Positions 17,753-28,155 of a stretch of 64,000 bases of DNA are shown piece by piece; positions within the stretch are counted from its first letter, which is position 1; every line of letters begins with the position of its first letter. This DNA comes from Bradyrhizobium sp. BR13661. GTDB lineage: Bacteria > Pseudomonadota > Alphaproteobacteria > Rhizobiales > Xanthobacteraceae. The notes under the pieces are model-generated. The model was given only the letters and a program-made list of their open reading frames with translations, did no database searches and was not told where the DNA came from. The DNA is taken from assembly GCF_029892425.1 (NCBI RefSeq), contig NZ_JARXWB010000002.1:248001-312000 (forward strand), written 5' to 3'. Position numbers and translations under genes: made by a program.

Positions 17753-18529
17753 TCAGTGCACGGCGGTGAAGAACCGCGCGAGGCGGAAACCGGAGAGCCA
17801 GGTCCAGACCGGCTGGCCGCGCATGCCGAGATCCCAGGAGCCGAGCACGGCGTCAGCGCGGCCGACGAGATTGTCGACCGGTAAAAGGCCGACGCCGCCG
17901 GAGCGCAGCGGCACGCGGCTGTCGGCGGAGTTGTCCCTGTTGTCGCCGAGCACGAAGAGATGGCCCGCGGGCACTTTCACTTCCTGCGTGTTGTCGAGCG
18001 GGCCGTTGTCGCGCATCTTGAAGATCAGGTGCTTGACGCCGTTCGGCAGCGTCTCGACGTAGCGGTAGGCGGGCTCGCTGCCGCCATTGTCATCCTCGGC
18101 GGCACCAAGGCCATCCGGCTTCAATTCGGCGGGACGATCGTTGATGAAGAGCTGACCCTGTCGCATCTGGATGCGGTCGCCGGGAAGGCCGACGACGCGC
18201 TTGACCCAGGCCTGCGAGCGGTCACCGGGCCAGCGGAACACCACGACGTCGCCCTGCTTCGGCGTCTCCGCGAAGACGCGGCCGGTCTCGGGCAGGTTGA
18301 TCTGGATCGGCAGCGACGAGGTGCCGTAGCCGTAAGGGAATTTCGAGGCGAGCAGCGCGTCGCCGATCAGCAGCGTCGGCTCCATCGAGCCCGACGGCAC
18401 GTAGAACGGCTCGGCCAGCGCGCCCTTGGCGATGAAGACGGCGGCGACGATGCCGGCGAGCTGCACCAATTGTCCGGCCCAGCCGCTGCTCTTCGGCTTG
18501 GTGCTGACAGTCACTTTCTCAACGCTCAT
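17753..18529 (-). CDS. lepB: Signal peptidase I
   Basis: The 258-residue inner-membrane serine protease removes Sec signal peptides at the periplasmic face. One N-terminal membrane anchor spans about residues 19-38. The nucleophile Ser48 sits in PSGSMEPTL and the general base Lys110 in WVKRVVGLPGDR. Later boxes, including LGDNRDNSADSR, are intact. The ATG at 18529 overlaps the tldD stop by 4 bp (ATGA), which sets the start and implies translational coupling. Alphaproteobacteria often carry more than one lepB; this one is in an unusual operon with tldD. Confidence 0.9.
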   Translation of the reverse strand: MSVEKVTVSTKPKSSGWAGQLVQLAGIVAAVFIAKGALAEPFYVPSGSMEPTLLIGDALLASKFPYGYGTSSLPIQINLPETGRVFAETPKQGDVVVFRWPGDRSQAWVKRVVGLPGDRIQMRQGQLFINDRPAELKPDGLGAAEDDNGGSEPAYRYVETLPNGVKHLIFKMRDNGPLDNTQEVKVPAGHLFVLGDNRDNSADSRVPLRSGGVGLLPVDNLVGRADAVLGSWDLGMRGQPVWTWLSGFRLARFFTAVH

Positions 18530-19953
18530 GCGCCCGTTCCACCCACCGTAATGCGTTCCATCAGCAGCGACGGCTGGCCGACGCCAACCGGCACGCCCTG
18601 TCCGTTCTTGCCGCAGGTGCCGATGCCGGTATCGAGCGCGAGATCGTTGCCGATCATGCGGATGCGATGCAGGTCGGTCGGCCCGTTGCCGATCAGCATG
18701 GCGCCCTTCAGCGGCGCCCCTAACTTGCCGTTCTCGATCTTGTAGGCCTCGGTGCACTGGAACACGTATTTGCCCGAGGTGATGTCGACCTGTCCGCCGC
18801 CGAAATTCGCGGCAAACACGCCGTTCTTCACCGACGCGAGAATCTCGGCCGGGTCGCGGTCGCCCGCGAGCATGTAGGTGTTGGTCATGCGCGGCATCGG
18901 CACATGCGCATAGCCCTGTCGGCGGCCGTTGCCGGTCGGCTTCATGTTCATCAGCCGCGCGTTCTGGCGGTCCTGCATGTAGCCGACCAGGATGCCGTCC
19001 TCGATCAGCACGGTGCGATTGGTCGGCGTGCCCTCGTCGTCGATCGACAGCGAGCCGCGGCGCGAGGCCATGGTGCCGTCGTCGACGACAGTAACGCCCT
19101 TGGCGGCGACCTGCTGGCCCATCAGGCCCGCGAAGGCAGACGTCTTCTTGCGGTTGAAATCGCCTTCGAGGCCATGGCCGACGGCTTCATGCAGCATCAC
19201 GCCGGGCCAGCCGGCCCCTAACACGACGTCCATCTCGCCGGCGGGGGCGGGAATCGATTCCAGATTGACCAGGGCCTCGCGCAGCGCGCCGTCGGCGGCA
19301 TCGCGCCAGCTCTTGCTCTCGATGAACTCGGCATAGCCCGCGCGGCCGCCATAGCCCTTGCTGCCGCTCTCCTGGCGGTCGCCTTGCCCTGCGACGACCG
19401 AGATGTTGACGCGGACCAGCGGGCGGATGTCGCGATAGCTCTCGCCGTCGGGGCGCAGGATCTCGACCACCTGCCAGGTGGCTCCCAGGCTGACGCTGAC
19501 CTGCCGCACCCGCGGATCCTTGTCGCGCAAATACGCGTCGATCTCGGCGAGCAATTTGACCTTCGTCTCGAAGCCCGGGGCATCGAGCGGGTTGTCATCG
19601 CCATAGAGCCGCACATTGGTGTGCGGCGGCGGGGCAGCAAAGCTTCCGGAATAACCGCCGCGGACGGCCGCGACCGCATCGGCGGCGCGAATCAGCGCCG
19701 GCAGCGACACGTCGGAGGAATGCGCATAGCCGACCGCGTCGTCCTTGACGGCGCGCAGGCCAAAGCCTTGCGACGTATCGTAGGTCGCCTGCTTCAGCCG
19801 CCCATTGTCGAACATCAGCGCTTCGGTCTGGCTGTATTCCAGGAACAATTCGCCGTCGTCGGCACCGGAGAGCCCGCGCGCGACCTCGTTGCGAACCTGG
19901 TCGCGGTCGAGATTGGCACGGTCGAGCAGGGAGGTTGTGGCAGGATTGGTCAT
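18526..19953 (-). CDS. tldD: Metalloprotease TldD
   Basis: The 475-residue protein belongs to the PmbA/TldD family. It has the HEAVGHGLEGDFN zinc motif (HExxxH) in the middle and the conserved C-terminal domain with GKYVFQCTEAYKIENGKLG. TldD works with TldE/PmbA to degrade unfolded small peptides and mature ribosomally made peptides; no tldE is visible in this window. The ATG at 19953 (MTNPATTSLLDRANL) was chosen over a more distant in-frame start that adds unconserved residues. It is the first gene of the tldD-lepB-yjbR-nucleotidyltransferase unit. Confidence 0.9.
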   Translation of the reverse strand: MTNPATTSLLDRANLDRDQVRNEVARGLSGADDGELFLEYSQTEALMFDNGRLKQATYDTSQGFGLRAVKDDAVGYAHSSDVSLPALIRAADAVAAVRGGYSGSFAAPPPHTNVRLYGDDNPLDAPGFETKVKLLAEIDAYLRDKDPRVRQVSVSLGATWQVVEILRPDGESYRDIRPLVRVNISVVAGQGDRQESGSKGYGGRAGYAEFIESKSWRDAADGALREALVNLESIPAPAGEMDVVLGAGWPGVMLHEAVGHGLEGDFNRKKTSAFAGLMGQQVAAKGVTVVDDGTMASRRGSLSIDDEGTPTNRTVLIEDGILVGYMQDRQNARLMNMKPTGNGRRQGYAHVPMPRMTNTYMLAGDRDPAEILASVKNGVFAANFGGGQVDITSGKYVFQCTEAYKIENGKLGAPLKGAMLIGNGPTDLHRIRMIGNDLALDTGIGTCGKNGQGVPVGVGQPSLLMERITVGGTGA

Positions 19954-20064
19954 GCGTCCGTCCATTATCGGGGGATGTGCGGCAAGATAATGGTTTTGGA
20001 TTGGTTCCGCGAGGGCGCGCCGCCTCACATTACGGAAACAATAGGTTCGCCGCGGGACCTCTTC

Positions 20065-20619
20065 CTACGGCAGCTTGTCATACCCCTCGCCGAGCCCGTT
20101 CAGGCTGAGCGGAAAGCCGATGCCTTCCTCCGGCGTCTCGAAGATGATGAAGGTCGCGGTCTTGGCGCTGCGGAGCTGGCCGAGCAGCTTGTCGTCCATG
20201 ACGACCTCGGCGACGCAGCCATTGGGCAGGCAGCGGACGAAGCCGGCGCGTCCGACGTCCTGATTGTCGAGCTTCAGCCCGAGACCGGAGGGCAGCAGCA
20301 CGCCGAGGGGGGCCACCACGCGCATCAGGCGGCTTTTCTGGTCGGCGGTCTTGAGCACGATCACGGTGAGGCCGGCATTGGAGCGGTCTTCCGCCACCAC
20401 GCTCTGGATCAGGGCGCATTGCTCGGCCTGGGCGCCCGGCGGGGTGTCACAGCGGATCTGCCAGTCGCCATGGACGGAGCGCACCGCGCCCTGCGCATGG
20501 GCAATACCCGGCAATGCAAGGAGAAGGCCGGTGGCCAAGAGGCCCAAGAGGCCAATGAGGGCCTTGAGGCGATTAAGCGGCCAAATCACCGGCTCTGCCA
20601 TGCTTCTCGAAAGCCCCAT
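20065..20619 (-). CDS. Invasion-associated locus B (IalB) family protein
   Basis: From the ATG at 20619, preceded by AGAGGGA, the protein is 184 residues. A signal peptide ends at AHAQ near residue 42. The mature part shows the IalB pattern: VHGDWQIRCDTPPGAQAEQC, a LRVVAPLGVLLPSGLGL-like core and CLPNGCVAEVVMDD with paired cysteines. IalB-like proteins are exported proteins of unclear function in alphaproteobacteria, named after a Bartonella invasion factor; no invasion role is implied. It lies upstream of tldD on the same strand with a 111 bp gap. Confidence 0.82.
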   Translation of the reverse strand: MGLSRSMAEPVIWPLNRLKALIGLLGLLATGLLLALPGIAHAQGAVRSVHGDWQIRCDTPPGAQAEQCALIQSVVAEDRSNAGLTVIVLKTADQKSRLMRVVAPLGVLLPSGLGLKLDNQDVGRAGFVRCLPNGCVAEVVMDDKLLGQLRSAKTATFIIFETPEEGIGFPLSLNGLGEGYDKLP

Positions 20620-21065
20620 CGGGGTCGGTCCCTCTGCTCGCCTGGGTCGCTCGCGCTGGTGGACTGATACGGGAATGACGGCGTCTTGAAGGCAATTCAC
20701 AAGCAAATTCCGCGCCGCCTTGGCCGCCATTGCCACCACGAATCAGGTTCCTGCGGGGCCCTGCGCCTGTGCCTACAGCGGGCAATCCGGCTGTCAAGCC
20801 GCGGCATCCCGGGAAGCGGTATTTTTGTCTGATGTTACTGGGAAATATCTTGCGGGTGATCGCTGACAGAGAGGCTTCAAGACTGCATTGCGATAGATCA
20901 AGAATTATGGTTTGAGAGGCTTGATTTCGGCGTTTGAGCGATCCGGCCCCAATTCCTCTTAGAGGTATTCTTGCGCGGCGGTTTGTCGGACGGGCGGGTC
21001 GAATAAGCATTCCCCAAAAATAGGGGAATGCACTTGGGGTGATTTCGTAAGGGGAGCGCGACGGC
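20620..21065. other. Intergenic region upstream of coxB
   Basis: This 446 bp stretch separates the divergent ialB-like gene and coxB, and no credible gene was found in it. It should carry the promoter of the cytochrome oxidase operon. I could not pick a convincing -35/-10 pair and saw no FNR/FixK box of the TTGATnnnnATCAA type. A hairpin at 21007-21031 is listed separately. It is less GC-rich in places (for example near 20815-20900). Confidence 0.6.
21007..21031. promoter_or_regulatory. Palindrome in the coxB leader
   Basis: GCATTCCCC (21007-21015) and GGGGAATGC (21023-21031) are perfect inverted 9 bp arms around AAAAATA. The element ends 34 bp upstream of the coxB ATG, just ahead of its GGGGAGCG ribosome site, so it may be an operator or an mRNA hairpin. 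Confidence 0.55.
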
Positions 21066-21905
21066 ATGAAGATGTCGATGGGCCGGGTGGGCCGACACTT
21101 GCTGGGATTGGCCGTGGCGGGTCTGACGCTGGCGACGGGCGGTACGGCATTTGCCGAGCTTGGGCAGCCGGAGCCGTGGGAATGGCACCTGCAAGGCGCC
21201 GGTTCCCCGGTGATGGACAATATCGTCTGGTTCCACAACTTCTTGTCCGTTCTGATCATCCTGATCACGCTGTTCGTTCTGGCGCTGCTCGTGATCGTGG
21301 TCATGAAGTTCAACGCGAAGGCCAATCCGGTGCCGTCGCGGACCACCCACAACACGCTGATCGAGGTGGTGTGGACGCTGGTTCCGGTGCTGATCCTGGT
21401 CGGCATTGCGGTGCCGTCGTTCCGCCTGCTGTTCCTCGAGCTCGACGTGCCGAAGGCGGACCTGACCGTGAAGGCGACCGGCAAGCAGTGGTACTGGTCC
21501 TACGCCTATCCTGATAACGGCAAGTTCGAGTTCGACTCGCTGATGGCCCAGGACAAGCAGCCCCGGCTGCTCGGCGTCGACAACGAGATGGTGGTGCCGG
21601 TCAACAAGGTGATTCGCGTCCAGGTCACCGGCGCCGACGTCATCCACGCCTTTGCGCTGCCGGCCTTCGGCGTCAAGATCGACGCCATTCCGGGTCGGCT
21701 GAACGAGACCTGGTTCAAGGCCACCAAGACCGGCATGTTCTACGGCCAGTGCTCGGAGCTCTGCGGCAAGGACCACGCCTTCATGCCGATCGCGATCCGC
21801 GTCGTGAACGACCAGGAGTTCGCCTCCTGGGTTGAATCGGCGAAGAAGAAATATGCGAGCGGCGGCACCAGCACTTTCGCCTCCGCGGCCGGCCCGACGC
21901 AGTAA
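21066..21905 (+). CDS. coxB: Cytochrome c oxidase subunit II
   Basis: The 279-residue subunit carries the binuclear CuA centre that receives electrons from cytochrome c. A signal peptide ends near residue 30 (GTAFA). Two membrane helices lie at about 57-80 and 98-120. The C-terminal cupredoxin domain has the CuA motif GQCSELCGKDHAFMP near 227-239 and the aromatic electron-entry motif QWYWSYAYP. It is the first gene of an aa3-type oxidase operon with ctaD, ctaB, coxF, ctaG and coxC. The start follows AAGGGGAGCG. Confidence 0.96.
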   Translation: MKMSMGRVGRHLLGLAVAGLTLATGGTAFAELGQPEPWEWHLQGAGSPVMDNIVWFHNFLSVLIILITLFVLALLVIVVMKFNAKANPVPSRTTHNTLIEVVWTLVPVLILVGIAVPSFRLLFLELDVPKADLTVKATGKQWYWSYAYPDNGKFEFDSLMAQDKQPRLLGVDNEMVVPVNKVIRVQVTGADVIHAFALPAFGVKIDAIPGRLNETWFKATKTGMFYGQCSELCGKDHAFMPIAIRVVNDQEFASWVESAKKKYASGGTSTFASAAGPTQ

Positions 21906-21932
21906 GCGCCGGGCGACGGCTTGAGGGATTGA

Positions 21933-23621
<1,689 letters not shown>

Positions 23622-23629
23622 GCCAACTC

Positions 23630-23656
23630 CCGCGGCGCCCGAGACGGGCGCCGCGG
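23630..23656 (+). other. Intra-operon stem-loop between ctaD and ctaB
   Basis: A perfect 12 bp GC stem (23630-23641 with 23645-23656, loop AGA) lies 8 bp after the ctaD stop. It has no T tract, so it is more likely an mRNA-stabilising or attenuating hairpin than a full terminator. It could set the excess of structural-subunit message over assembly-factor message. Confidence 0.6.
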
Positions 23657-23681
23657 CTCTATAACGAAGCGAGTCAAACTA

Positions 23682-24626
23682 GTGTCCGTCCTCGATCAGA
23701 ACGCCATCGACATCAATCCCCGCATCTCCGAAGCGGAGGTTGGTGACTACCTCGCGTTGCTCAAGCCGCGGGTGATGTCGCTCGTGATCTTCACCGCGCT
23801 GGTCGGCATGGCGATGGCGCCCGGACACTTCCACTGGGTGCTCGCGATCACCTCGCTGCTCAGCATCGCCGTCGGCGCCGGCGCCTCCGGCGCGCTCAAT
23901 ATGGCGCTCGAGGGCGATATCGATTCCAAGATGTCGCGTACCGCCAACCGCCCGATCCCGCGCGGCCGCATCACCCGACCCGAGGCGATGGCGTTCGGCA
24001 TGACGCTCGCCTTCTTCTCGGTGATGACGCTCGGCATCCTCGTCAACTGGATCGCGGGCGCGCTGCTCGCCTTCACCATCTTCTTCTACGTCGTGATCTA
24101 CACGATGGGCCTGAAGCGCTGGACCGCGCAGAACATCGTGATCGGCGGCGCTGCAGGCGCGCTGCCGCCGGTGGTGGCCTGGGCGTCCGTGACAGGCACG
24201 GTCGACGTCGAGCCGCTGCTGCTGTTCGCGATCATCTTCTTCTGGACGCCGCCGCACTTCTGGGCGCTGGCGCTGTTTCGTTCGGACGACTACGCCCGCG
24301 CCGGCATTCCGATGCTGCCCAACGTGGCCGGCCCGGACGCGACCCGTCTCCAGATCCTGCTCTACACCATCGTGCTGATCGCGGTCGCCGCCGCGCCCTG
24401 GGCGCTCGGCTATTTCGACGCCATCTACGGCGTGACCTCGCTGGTGCTCGGCGCCGGCATGCTGGTGCTCGCGATCAACGTCTACATCCGCCGCGAGCGT
24501 AGCCAATCGCTGCGCGCGACCCGCAAGCTGTTTGCCTTCTCGATCCTGTATTTGTTCGCGCTATTCGCGACTTTGCTGGCCGAGGTCGTATTCCCTGTGC
24601 TTGCTCGGATGGTAGGGGGCGCATGA
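23682..24626 (+). CDS. ctaB: Heme o synthase (protoheme IX farnesyltransferase)
   Basis: The 314-residue membrane enzyme farnesylates heme b to heme o, the precursor of heme a for the oxidase. It belongs to the UbiA prenyltransferase family. The first aspartate-rich region appears as [19 protein letters not shown], with the second around [21 protein letters not shown]. About nine membrane helices are expected. The start codon is GTG. The stop overlaps the next small gene by 4 bp (ATGA). Confidence 0.95.
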   Translation: MSVLDQNAIDINPRISEAEVGDYLALLKPRVMSLVIFTALVGMAMAPGHFHWVLAITSLLSIAVGAGASGALNMALEGDIDSKMSRTANRPIPRGRITRPEAMAFGMTLAFFSVMTLGILVNWIAGALLAFTIFFYVVIYTMGLKRWTAQNIVIGGAAGALPPVVAWASVTGTVDVEPLLLFAIIFFWTPPHFWALALFRSDDYARAGIPMLPNVAGPDATRLQILLYTIVLIAVAAAPWALGYFDAIYGVTSLVLGAGMLVLAINVYIRRERSQSLRATRKLFAFSILYLFALFATLLAEVVFPVLARMVGGA

Positions 24627-24799
24627 TCACGGCGATGGCGGACAAACCCGAGCCAGATGGAATCGTCCTCACCGAGGCGCAGCTGAAGAGCCGTCGTCAG
24701 CGCTCGATCGCGATCGCACTCGCGCTCGGCGTCCTCGTGGTGCTGTTTTTCGCCGTCACCATGGTCAAGGGGCCGGCGGTTCTCGTTCGCCCGATGTGA
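24623..24799 (+). CDS. coxF: CoxF-like small membrane protein
   Basis: This 58-residue open frame begins at the ATG overlapping the ctaB stop (ATGA) and ends at 24799, adjoining ctaG. An N-terminal cytoplasmic part rich in charged residues ([12 protein letters not shown]) is followed by one membrane helix ([17 protein letters not shown]) and a short tail. A small single-helix CoxF gene is standard between ctaB and ctaG in Rhizobiales oxidase operons. Its assembly role is poorly defined. Overlap, position and topology support it as a real gene despite the length. Confidence 0.82.
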   Translation: MITAMADKPEPDGIVLTEAQLKSRRQRSIAIALALGVLVVLFFAVTMVKGPAVLVRPM

Positions 24800-24804
24800 C
24801 AGAG

Positions 24805-25461
24805 ATGGATCAGAAGCCGACGATATCGCAGGATCAGAGCCGAACGGCCAGGAAGGGCCGTTCCGGAGGCTTGAGCCGCGATGTTCTGGTCGCTTCGATC
24901 TGCGGCGGCGTGGTCGCGCTGATGGTCGGCGCGTCCTATGCCGCGGTGCCGTTCTACAACTGGTTCTGCCGCGCCACCGGCTTCAACGGCACCACCCAGG
25001 TCGCCAGCTCGGCGCCCGCCACCGGCCCGATCGCCCGCAAGATCGCGGTGCGTTTCGATTCCAACGTCGCGCCCGGCCTGCCCTGGAAGTTCGTACCCGA
25101 GCAGACCGAAATCGAGGTCAATATCGGTCAGGTCACCACGATCTACTATACCGTGACCAACCAGGCTGCGCGCACCACGGCGGGGCAAGCGGCCTACAAC
25201 GTCGCGCCGCTGACCGTCGGGTCCTATTTCCAGAAGATCAATTGCTTCTGCTTCACCGAGCAGACCATGGCGCCCGGCGAGAAGCGCGAGATGCCCGTGG
25301 TGTTCTATGTCGATCCGTCGATCGTCAGCGACCACGACAATGACGGGCTCAACACGATCACGCTGTCCTACACGTTCTATCCGGTCAAGGATCCGGTGGT
25401 GAAGCCACTGGCATCCGGGGACGACGACAAACGCAAGGGAAATCTCCAGCCGCCGGGTTGA
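24805..25461 (+). CDS. ctaG: Cytochrome c oxidase assembly protein CtaG/Cox11
   Basis: The 218-residue copper chaperone delivers copper to CuB of subunit I. One N-terminal helix anchors it (about residues 26-48, with [20 protein letters not shown]), followed by [15 protein letters not shown] and the periplasmic domain. The copper-binding CFCF motif is present in [10 protein letters not shown] near residue 147. The ATG at 24805 is used; a GTG nine bases upstream, overlapping the coxF stop, is an alternative. It sits between coxF and coxC in the oxidase operon. Confidence 0.94.
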   Translation: MDQKPTISQDQSRTARKGRSGGLSRDVLVASICGGVVALMVGASYAAVPFYNWFCRATGFNGTTQVASSAPATGPIARKIAVRFDSNVAPGLPWKFVPEQTEIEVNIGQVTTIYYTVTNQAARTTAGQAAYNVAPLTVGSYFQKINCFCFTEQTMAPGEKREMPVVFYVDPSIVSDHDNDGLNTITLSYTFYPVKDPVVKPLASGDDDKRKGNLQPPG

Positions 25462-25525
25462 CGCTCAGGGGTTGGAACAAGGGGATAAGTGCCTGACAGG
25501 CACGGGATTGAGGAGACAGACCGCA

Positions 25526-26422
25526 ATGGCTACCGCGCAAGGCAAGCACCACGACTACCATCTGGTCGATCCCTCTCCGTGGCCGGCGGTCGGCTCCGTT
25601 TCGGCCTTCATCATGGCGGTCGGCGCGATCTCCTGGATGCACCATATGTTCTCGGCCGCGCCGATCGTGTTCGGTGTCGGCACCGTCGGCGTGCTCTACA
25701 CCATGGCGAGCTGGTGGGGCGACGTGATCAAGGAAGCCCAGTACAAGGGCGACCATACCCGCGTCGTGCAGATCAGCCATCGCTACGGCATGATCCTGTT
25801 CATCGCTTCCGAGGTGATGTTCTTCGTTGCCTGGTTCTGGGCCTATTTCAACTCCGCGCTGTTTCCGGCCGATGCCGTCCACGCCACCCGTGACGCGGTG
25901 TTCGGCTGCGGCCTCGGCACGGCGGCCGGCGCCTGCTCGGCGCCCGGCACCTGGCCGCCTCATGGCATCGAGACCTTCGATCCCTGGCATCTGCCGCTGC
26001 TCAACACGCTGATCCTGCTCACCTCGGGCACCACGGTCACCTGGGCGCACCACGCGCTGCTCGAGAACGACCGCCAGGGCCTGAAATACGGCCTGATCCT
26101 CACCGTGCTGCTGGGCGCGACCTTCACCTGCGTGCAGGCCTATGAGTACAGCCACGCGGCGTTCTCGTTCGCCGGCAACGTCTATGGCGCGACCTTCTTC
26201 ATGGCGACCGGCTTCCATGGCTTCCACGTGCTGGTTGGCACCATCTTCCTGATCGTGTGTCTGGCGCGCGCCTATGCCGGCCACTTCACGCCGAAGCAGC
26301 ACCTCGGCTTCGAGTTCGCCGCCTGGTACTGGCACTTCGTCGACGTGGTCTGGCTGTTCCTGTTCCTGTGCATCTATGTCTGGGGACACGGCGCCGAGAC
26401 CATGGCCCACGGCGCGCACTGA
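25526..26422 (+). CDS. coxC: Cytochrome c oxidase subunit III
   Basis: The 298-residue subunit has seven expected membrane helices and the conserved segments [17 protein letters not shown] at the N-terminus, [15 protein letters not shown], and [11 protein letters not shown] at the C-terminus. It stabilises the catalytic core during turnover. The ATG at 25526 is preceded by TTGAGGAGAC. It is the last gene before a strong intrinsic terminator, so the main oxidase transcript probably ends here. Confidence 0.96.
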   Translation: MATAQGKHHDYHLVDPSPWPAVGSVSAFIMAVGAISWMHHMFSAAPIVFGVGTVGVLYTMASWWGDVIKEAQYKGDHTRVVQISHRYGMILFIASEVMFFVAWFWAYFNSALFPADAVHATRDAVFGCGLGTAAGACSAPGTWPPHGIETFDPWHLPLLNTLILLTSGTTVTWAHHALLENDRQGLKYGLILTVLLGATFTCVQAYEYSHAAFSFAGNVYGATFFMATGFHGFHVLVGTIFLIVCLARAYAGHFTPKQHLGFEFAAWYWHFVDVVWLFLFLCIYVWGHGAETMAHGAH

Positions 26423-26442
26423 GCCGCGACGGATCGATCTGC

Positions 26443-26472
26443 AAAGGGCGGCCGCGGGCCGCCCTTTCGTTT
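26443..26472 (+). terminator. Rho-independent terminator after coxC
   Basis: An 11 bp stem (AAAGGGCGGCC at 26443-26453 with GGCCGCCCTTT at 26457-26467) and GCG loop is followed by CGTTTT. It lies 20 bp downstream of the coxC stop, separating the oxidase structural genes from the DUF983/SURF1 pair. Confidence 0.8.
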
Positions 26473-26518
26473 TCCAGCGGCCGAGGCCGCAGCCGAAACT
26501 GTGATAGGCTTGCGCGTC

Positions 26519-26920
26519 ATGAACGACACTGCCGACACGCCTCAGCCCCAGGTGACAGTCCTGCAAAGCGCGTTGCGCGGGCTCGCCTGCAAATGCCCGC
26601 GCTGCGGTGAGGGCAAGCTTTACGCGGGCTTCCTGACGCTCGCGCCCTCCTGCAACCGCTGCGGCCTCGACTACGCCTTCATCGATGCCGGCGACGGTCC
26701 GGCGATCTTCATCATCATGCTGGCCGGCGCGATCGTGGTCGGCTGCGCGCTCGTCGTCGAGGTCAAGTATCAGCCGCCATTCTGGCTGCATGCGGTGCTG
26801 TGGCTGCCGCTGATCCTCGCCACCACGCTGCTGCCGCTACGCGCGATGAAGTCGCTGCTGATCGCGCTGCAATTCCATCACAAGGCAGCACCCGGACGGC
26901 TGATCGACCGCGCGAAATGA
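26519..26920 (+). CDS. DUF983 membrane protein
   Basis: The 133-residue protein opens with a zinc-ribbon-like pair of motifs (CKCPRCGEGKLY and CNRCGLDY). Two membrane helices follow (IFIIMLAGAIVVGCALVV and WLPLILATTLLPL). DUF983 proteins are conserved beside cytochrome oxidase genes in alphaproteobacteria, with no proven biochemical role; heme or copper insertion is a reasonable guess. The ATG at 26519 is used. The stop overlaps the SURF1 start by 4 bp. Confidence 0.88.
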   Translation: MNDTADTPQPQVTVLQSALRGLACKCPRCGEGKLYAGFLTLAPSCNRCGLDYAFIDAGDGPAIFIIMLAGAIVVGCALVVEVKYQPPFWLHAVLWLPLILATTLLPLRAMKSLLIALQFHHKAAPGRLIDRAK

Positions 26921-27681
26921 ACGAGACTTCGAGCAAGCGCGGCGTGGCCGGCTTCATGCTGTTCACGCTCTTGCTGACCGCGGCCTTCGTCGCGCTCGGG
27001 ATCTGGCAATTGCAGCGCCGCACCGCCAAGCACGAGCTGATCGCTGCGCTCACCGAGCGCCTCGCAGCCGCACCTGTCGCGCTGCCGCCACCCGCGCAAT
27101 GGACCGCGCTGACGCCCGCGCGCGACGAATTCCGCCGCGTCAGCTTCACCGCGACCTATGCGGCTGCGCCGGATGCGATGGTCTATTCCTCCGGCTCCGC
27201 GGTGCGCAAGGATGCCTCCGGCCCCGGCACCTGGGCCTTCCTGCCGGCGCAACTGCCGGGCGGCGGGATCGTGGTGATCGATGCCGGCTTCGTCGAGAAC
27301 ACGATGCAGGAGCGCAGCGTCGAGGACCGGGCGGTGAAGAAGCTCGTCACCGGCGCGCCCGTCGCACTCACGGGCTATCTGCGTTTCCCGGAGGAGCCAG
27401 GCTGGCTCACGCCGGCCGGGAACCGCGACAAGCGGCTATGGTTCGTGCGCGATCACCTGGCGATCGCAAGCGCGCTTCACTGGGGCGCGGTTGCGCCGTT
27501 CTACGTCGATCTCGAGCAGCCGGTGCCCGAGAACGGCATTCCGCGCCCCGGTCCGCTCGACGTGCATCTGAAGGATGACCATCTGCAATACGCCATCACG
27601 TGGTTCGCGCTCGCCGGCGCCGTGCTCATTGCCTTTGCCGTCTGGCTGAGGGGGCGGCGGCACACGGGCACGAGTTCGTAG
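26917..27681 (+). CDS. SURF1-family oxidase assembly factor
   Basis: The 254-residue protein has N-terminal and C-terminal membrane helices (FMLFTLLLTAAFVALGIWQL and WFALAGAVLIAFAVWL) around a periplasmic domain, the SURF1/Shy1 layout. The GIWQLQRR motif at the first helix end and the C-terminal YAITWF motif are typical. SURF1 helps to deliver heme a to subunit I. Start and reading are fixed by the ATGA overlap with the DUF983 gene. It probably forms a separate two-gene transcript downstream of the coxC terminator. Confidence 0.92.
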   Translation: MNETSSKRGVAGFMLFTLLLTAAFVALGIWQLQRRTAKHELIAALTERLAAAPVALPPPAQWTALTPARDEFRRVSFTATYAAAPDAMVYSSGSAVRKDASGPGTWAFLPAQLPGGGIVVIDAGFVENTMQERSVEDRAVKKLVTGAPVALTGYLRFPEEPGWLTPAGNRDKRLWFVRDHLAIASALHWGAVAPFYVDLEQPVPENGIPRPGPLDVHLKDDHLQYAITWFALAGAVLIAFAVWLRGRRHTGTSS

Positions 27682-27738
27682 GTTCCCGTAGGAACCCGGT
27701 ATCGCCCGGGCTTTCTTATTCAGCGCATATCCACGAGT

Positions 27739-28155
27739 GTGACCCTAAGCCGCCACTCGGATTTTCCGCGGCAGACAGGATTGCTGGCGTTGAGCGATTT
27801 CGATCACATGGGACTCGTCGTCGATTGGGTGGATGCCTGCCGCAAGGGCGACCTTGCGACACTGCTCGACCTCTATGCCGACGATGGCGAGGTGGAATGC
27901 TCGTGCAACGGCACGCAGCGTTATCGTGGCCGGCGCGAGCTCGAGACCTATTGGGGGCCAAAGCTCAACGCTTTCTCCTCGGCCGGCTTTGGCCTGGAGG
28001 AGATTCATCCGGCGCCGAACGGCATCGATCTCGAATATTCCGTCGCGGGCGCGCTGCGGGTCCGCGCCTCGTTTCGCTTCAGTGCGGAAGGCAAGATCTA
28101 CAGCACGCTGTGCGAACCGGCGCAGCAGGGCTCGCACGATTGCTGCGCGTGCTAA
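27739..28155 (+). CDS. SnoaL/NTF2-fold protein
   Basis: The 138-residue frame begins at a GTG (27739); a TTG at 27790 or ATG at 27808 are alternatives, so the N-terminus is uncertain. The core matches a SnoaL-like ketosteroid-isomerase fold: VDWVDACRKGDLATLLDLYA, then DDGEVECSCNGTQRYRGR. The C-terminus is cysteine-rich (HDCCAC). The function is unknown. The 3' end overlaps that of the convergent kinase gene by 4 bp. Confidence 0.7.
   Translation: MTLSRHSDFPRQTGLLALSDFDHMGLVVDWVDACRKGDLATLLDLYADDGEVECSCNGTQRYRGRRELETYWGPKLNAFSSAGFGLEEIHPAPNGIDLEYSVAGALRVRASFRFSAEGKIYSTLCEPAQQGSHDCCAC

Noticed and set aside
27790-28155. An alternative TTG start for the SnoaL-like gene
   Set aside because: Neither start has a strong ribosome site. 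The longer GTG form was kept, with the uncertainty noted in the feature.
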